This document shows, in pieces, positions 52,944-64,000 of a stretch of 64,000 bases of DNA. Numbering within the stretch: the first letter of the stretch is position 1; each line of letters opens with the position of its first letter. Under the pieces are notes generated by a model, which did not search any database, was not told the origin of the DNA, and saw only the letters and a list, made by a program, of their open reading frames with translations. Position numbers and translations under genes: made by a program. The stretch comes from Acidobacteriota bacterium (GTDB lineage Bacteria > Acidobacteriota > Blastocatellia > RBC074): positions 124,001 through 188,000 of the forward strand of contig JADJXM010000001.1 of NCBI GenBank assembly GCA_016715865.1, given 5' to 3'.

Positions 52944-53032
52944 TGGAGTGCGGCGGCCCGGCGCCGCTTTGGTAATCCATCATGCCGATTACTGCATGCG
53001 ATACCAAAGCGGCGCCGGGCCGCCGCACTCCA
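52944..53032. repeat. GC-rich palindrome, GGAGTGCGGCGGCC type, copy 2
   Basis: Arms 52944-52974 and 53002-53032 pair perfectly over 31 bp and are the same sequence as the inner arms at 42860-42962; the loops are unrelated. Together with the GGAAACT elements it fills the 424-bp gap 52813-53236, which has no gene. A one-armed GAGCGTTAGCGAG repeat lies at about 53086 and a GCAGTTACAA word at 53126. Confidence 0.92.
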
Positions 53033-53236
53033 TACTTCGCTTGCTTTATTAGTTAGTCGCTTGCTTACGCGCGCGGTTCTGAAGGCCACTCGCTAACGCT
53101 CGTGGTTCCGTGACGCAAGGGCGGAGCAGTTACAACTCAAAACTGGAAACTACTTCTAACTGGAAACCGGAAACCAATTTCTGTACAATCCCCGTTTACC
53201 TCTTCCTTCTGATTCATCAAATCTGGAGATTTCGAA

Positions 53237-55734
<2,498 letters not shown>

Positions 55735-55794
55735 GGATCCATGTGGATCGGGGTGAAGCCGGCTCCACATACGGAAAAGAAGGGGTTTTTAAAT

Positions 55795-56418
55795 ATGAGA
55801 ATCAAGCTTTCAGCATTTGCCACTGTTCTTTTTCTGTTCGCCGGACTTGTCCTGGCCGGGCAGGTCGCCGGACAGAAGAATGACTCCAAAAAGGCCGATA
55901 AGAAGGAGGCCAAAGCGGCTGTTAAAAAGGAAGCCAAAAAGGCTGATAAGCAGGACGCCAAAATGGCCACTTCAAAGGCCGTCGCCGTCCTTCATCCGAC
56001 AGAAGGCAACACCGTCAGCGGCACAATCACATTCACACGTGAAGGCAACGCGGTAAAAGTTGTCGCGGATCTGACAGGACTCAAGCCTGGAACTCATGGG
56101 TTTCATATTCATGAGTTCGGCGATTGCAGCGCCAGGGACGGGGCGTCGGCCGGCGGGCATTTCAATCCCGCAAGCATGCCCCACGGTGCCCCTGCCGACA
56201 AACAGCGCCACGCCGGCGATCTGGGCAACATCGAGGCAGGTCAGGACGGCAAGGCTCACCTCGAGATTGCTGATTCGGTTCTCAAGCTCGACGGCGCAGG
56301 TTCGATCCTCGGCCGCGGCGTCATCGTTCACGCCGCCCCGGATGACCTCAAAACACAACCTACCGGCAACGCAGGCGGACGACAGGCCTGCGGCGTCATC
56401 GGCATCGCCAAACCCTGA
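55795..56418 (+). CDS. sodC: SodC, Cu/Zn superoxide dismutase with Lys-rich N-terminal linker
   Basis: A 207-residue exported dismutase. It has a signal peptide (1-23), then about 30 residues of Lys/Ala/Asp-rich linker (KKADKKEAKAAVKKEAKKAD), then the enzyme. All metal ligands are present: His-x-His in GFHIHEFGDC, GGHFNP, MPHGAP, QRHAGDLG (His and Asp) and VIVHAAPDD. The disulfide pair is Cys in GDC and in QACGVIG. It converts superoxide to peroxide and oxygen in the periplasm. The ATG at 55795 has AAGGGG upstream; the frame is open to 55741 without a signal peptide. It is followed 20 bp later by a VOC gene. Confidence 0.94.
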   Translation: MRIKLSAFATVLFLFAGLVLAGQVAGQKNDSKKADKKEAKAAVKKEAKKADKQDAKMATSKAVAVLHPTEGNTVSGTITFTREGNAVKVVADLTGLKPGTHGFHIHEFGDCSARDGASAGGHFNPASMPHGAPADKQRHAGDLGNIEAGQDGKAHLEIADSVLKLDGAGSILGRGVIVHAAPDDLKTQPTGNAGGRQACGVIGIAKP

Positions 56419-56438
56419 GCGCGATCAAGGAGAGATCA

Positions 56439-56819
56439 ATGGCCAGAGTTGTTCATTTTGAAATTCACGCTGCCGACCCCGACCGGGCGATCAATTTCTA
56501 TGCGAGTCTGCTCGGGTGGGAGTTCACCAAGTGGGACGCCTGGGAATACTGGATGATCAAAACCGGCCCCGACGACCAGCCGGGCATCAATGGCGGTCTG
56601 ATTCGCCGCCAGGGCGAGATCGACGGTCAGGCCGTCATCGCTTATGTCTGCACTGTCAATGTCGATTCAGTCGATTCACACGTTGCTAAAGCGCTCGAAC
56701 TCGGCGGGCAGATCGCTCTTCCCAAAATGGCGATCCCCGGAGTCGGCTGGCTCGCCTACGTCAAGGACACCGAGGGCAATATCTTCGGCATGATGCAGGA
56801 TGATCCTTCGGCGGCGTGA
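56439..56819 (+). CDS. VOC-superfamily (glyoxalase/dioxygenase fold) protein
   Basis: A 126-residue cytosolic protein of vicinal-oxygen-chelate fold with the paired beta-alpha-beta-beta-beta modules: 'VVHFEIHAADPDRAINFYASLLGWEF' in the first and 'VNVDSVDSHVAKALELGG' plus 'YVKDTEGNIFGMMQ' in the second. Candidate metal ligands are His6 (VVHFE) and Glu in the last strand (TEGN). AAGGAGAGATCA precedes the ATG. Substrate unknown. It is likely co-transcribed with sodC; a strong terminator follows 135 bp after the stop. Confidence 0.88.
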   Translation: MARVVHFEIHAADPDRAINFYASLLGWEFTKWDAWEYWMIKTGPDDQPGINGGLIRRQGEIDGQAVIAYVCTVNVDSVDSHVAKALELGGQIALPKMAIPGVGWLAYVKDTEGNIFGMMQDDPSAA

Positions 56820-56953
56820 GGCAATCTTAACCGACGGGCAGAATTTGCATCCGGATAGAGTGGAATTATGACCGGTATGAAACTTCTACTCTGCGATTTT
56901 GTAATTATTACTCTGCCCGGGTAATTCGATTGAAATCTGGAAATTGTTGAATA

Positions 56954-56993
56954 CGCGAAAAGAGCTATATTTATTGCTCTTTTCGCGTTTTTT
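56954..56993 (+). terminator. Intrinsic terminator of the sodC-VOC unit
   Basis: Stem CGCGAAAAGAGC (56954-56965) with GCTCTTTTCGCG (56976-56987) and six T residues after it, loop ten nt. It is strong and isolates the following RNA locus from upstream transcription. Confidence 0.95.
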
Positions 56994-57009
56994 CTGATAG
57001 TTGGGTCTG

Positions 57010-57025
57010 TGGCACCGCGATTGCA
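57010..57025 (+). promoter_or_regulatory. Predicted sigma54 (-24/-12) promoter
   Basis: TGGCAC at 57010-57015 and TTGCA at 57021-57025 put GG and GC exactly ten bases apart, as in the consensus TGGCACG-N4-TTGCW. It lies directly after a strong terminator and directly before a string of hairpins without a reading frame. Expected transcript start near 57035-57037. No enhancer-binding protein gene is in the window. Confidence 0.6.
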
Positions 57026-57031
57026 ATTACC

Positions 57032-57158
<127 letters not shown>

Positions 57159-57193
57159 GTGCGTCCCTGGCACACCAGTTTTGCACTAATACA

Positions 57194-57271
57194 AGAACCG
57201 CGAGCGTAACGGAACCGCGAGCGTGAGCGAGCGCCTCCTTATACAGGGGGCGCTCGCTCACGCTCGCGGTT
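57194..57271. repeat. GAGCGTGAGCGAGCGCC-type hairpin
   Basis: Arms 57213-57235 and 57249-57271 pair perfectly over 23 bp (AACCGCGAGCGTGAGCGAGC and complement), loop 13 nt; a partial extra copy of the left arm lies at 57194-57212. A degenerate single arm of the same family is at about 53086. Confidence 0.9.
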
Positions 57272-57289
57272 CTGTCTGTCCGTTGTGCT

Positions 57290-64000
<6,711 letters not shown>

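Noticed and set aside
57172..57190. Second sigma54 promoter (TGGCAC near TTTTGCAC)
   Set aside because: The GG-to-GC distance is 12, not 10.

Overview
The window reads as a chromosome segment from a member of the Acidobacteriota, most likely the class Blastocatellia. The evidence is protein families typical of that phylum: a TIGR03436 von Willebrand A protein, two intact TIGR03437 C-terminal domains plus a remnant of a third, an ASPIC/UnbV FG-GAP lipoprotein, a long SBBP-repeat protein and large secreted S9 peptidases. This is recall of family distribution, not a database search. No rRNA, phage, integrase, transposase or CRISPR array was seen. One tRNA gene (Glu, UUC) is present.

Layout. 1-5 kb (minus): a PQQ dehydrogenase (runs off the left edge) behind a fused S9 peptidase/D-aminoacylase. 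5-10 kb: uvrA, divergent from a class I glutamine amidotransferase-moaD-moaE operon. 10-17 kb: a secreted protein of unknown function, a TIGR00300 (LOR/SDH) enzyme, a TIGR03436 protein, and a di-haem cytochrome c peroxidase fused to a parallel beta-helix. 17-25 kb: a class A penicillin-binding protein, a TPR protein, a small beta-barrel protein and an FHA-PrsW fusion. 24-34 kb: M14 carboxypeptidase, a MITE-like insertion, an eight-fold DUF5666/TIGR03437 protein, a cytosolic D-aminoacylase and an FG-GAP lipoprotein. 35-38 kb: rmlBACD for dTDP-L-rhamnose. 38-43 kb: a secreted HEIGH metalloprotease with TIGR03437, then a scarred region carrying the last 29 codons of a paralogue, then tRNA-Glu. 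43-57 kb: TPR and TonB-like proteins, aquaglyceroporin, a divergent S9 / D-aminoacylase-S9 cluster, two tandem PPi-type phosphofructokinases, sodC and a VOC protein. 57-64 kb: a putative sigma54-driven structured RNA, another secreted unknown, and the SBBP protein, which runs off the right edge.

How the parts fit. Exported peptide breakdown dominates: three S9 peptidases, three N-acyl-D-amino-acid deacylase-type amidohydrolases, one M14 carboxypeptidase and one metzincin-like protease. The S9 and deacylase domains occur once as a single polypeptide and once as adjacent genes 2 bp apart, which suggests that they act in sequence on D-residue-containing peptides.

The strongest unexplained signal is between genes. 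Many gaps hold long fold-back palindromes whose arms are built from short degenerate tandem units (GCAAAG, GCCAAG, GGAAACT, AGTAGAAA, GATGAGT types). In two families the arms differ between loci yet match their own partner arm, at 100% in the two best copies, while the unpaired centre of about 45-70 nt is conserved between loci. The second strong candidate is at 57,010-57,158: an exact GG-N10-GC (-24/-12) promoter followed by overlapping, mutually exclusive hairpins and an intrinsic terminator, with no open reading frame.
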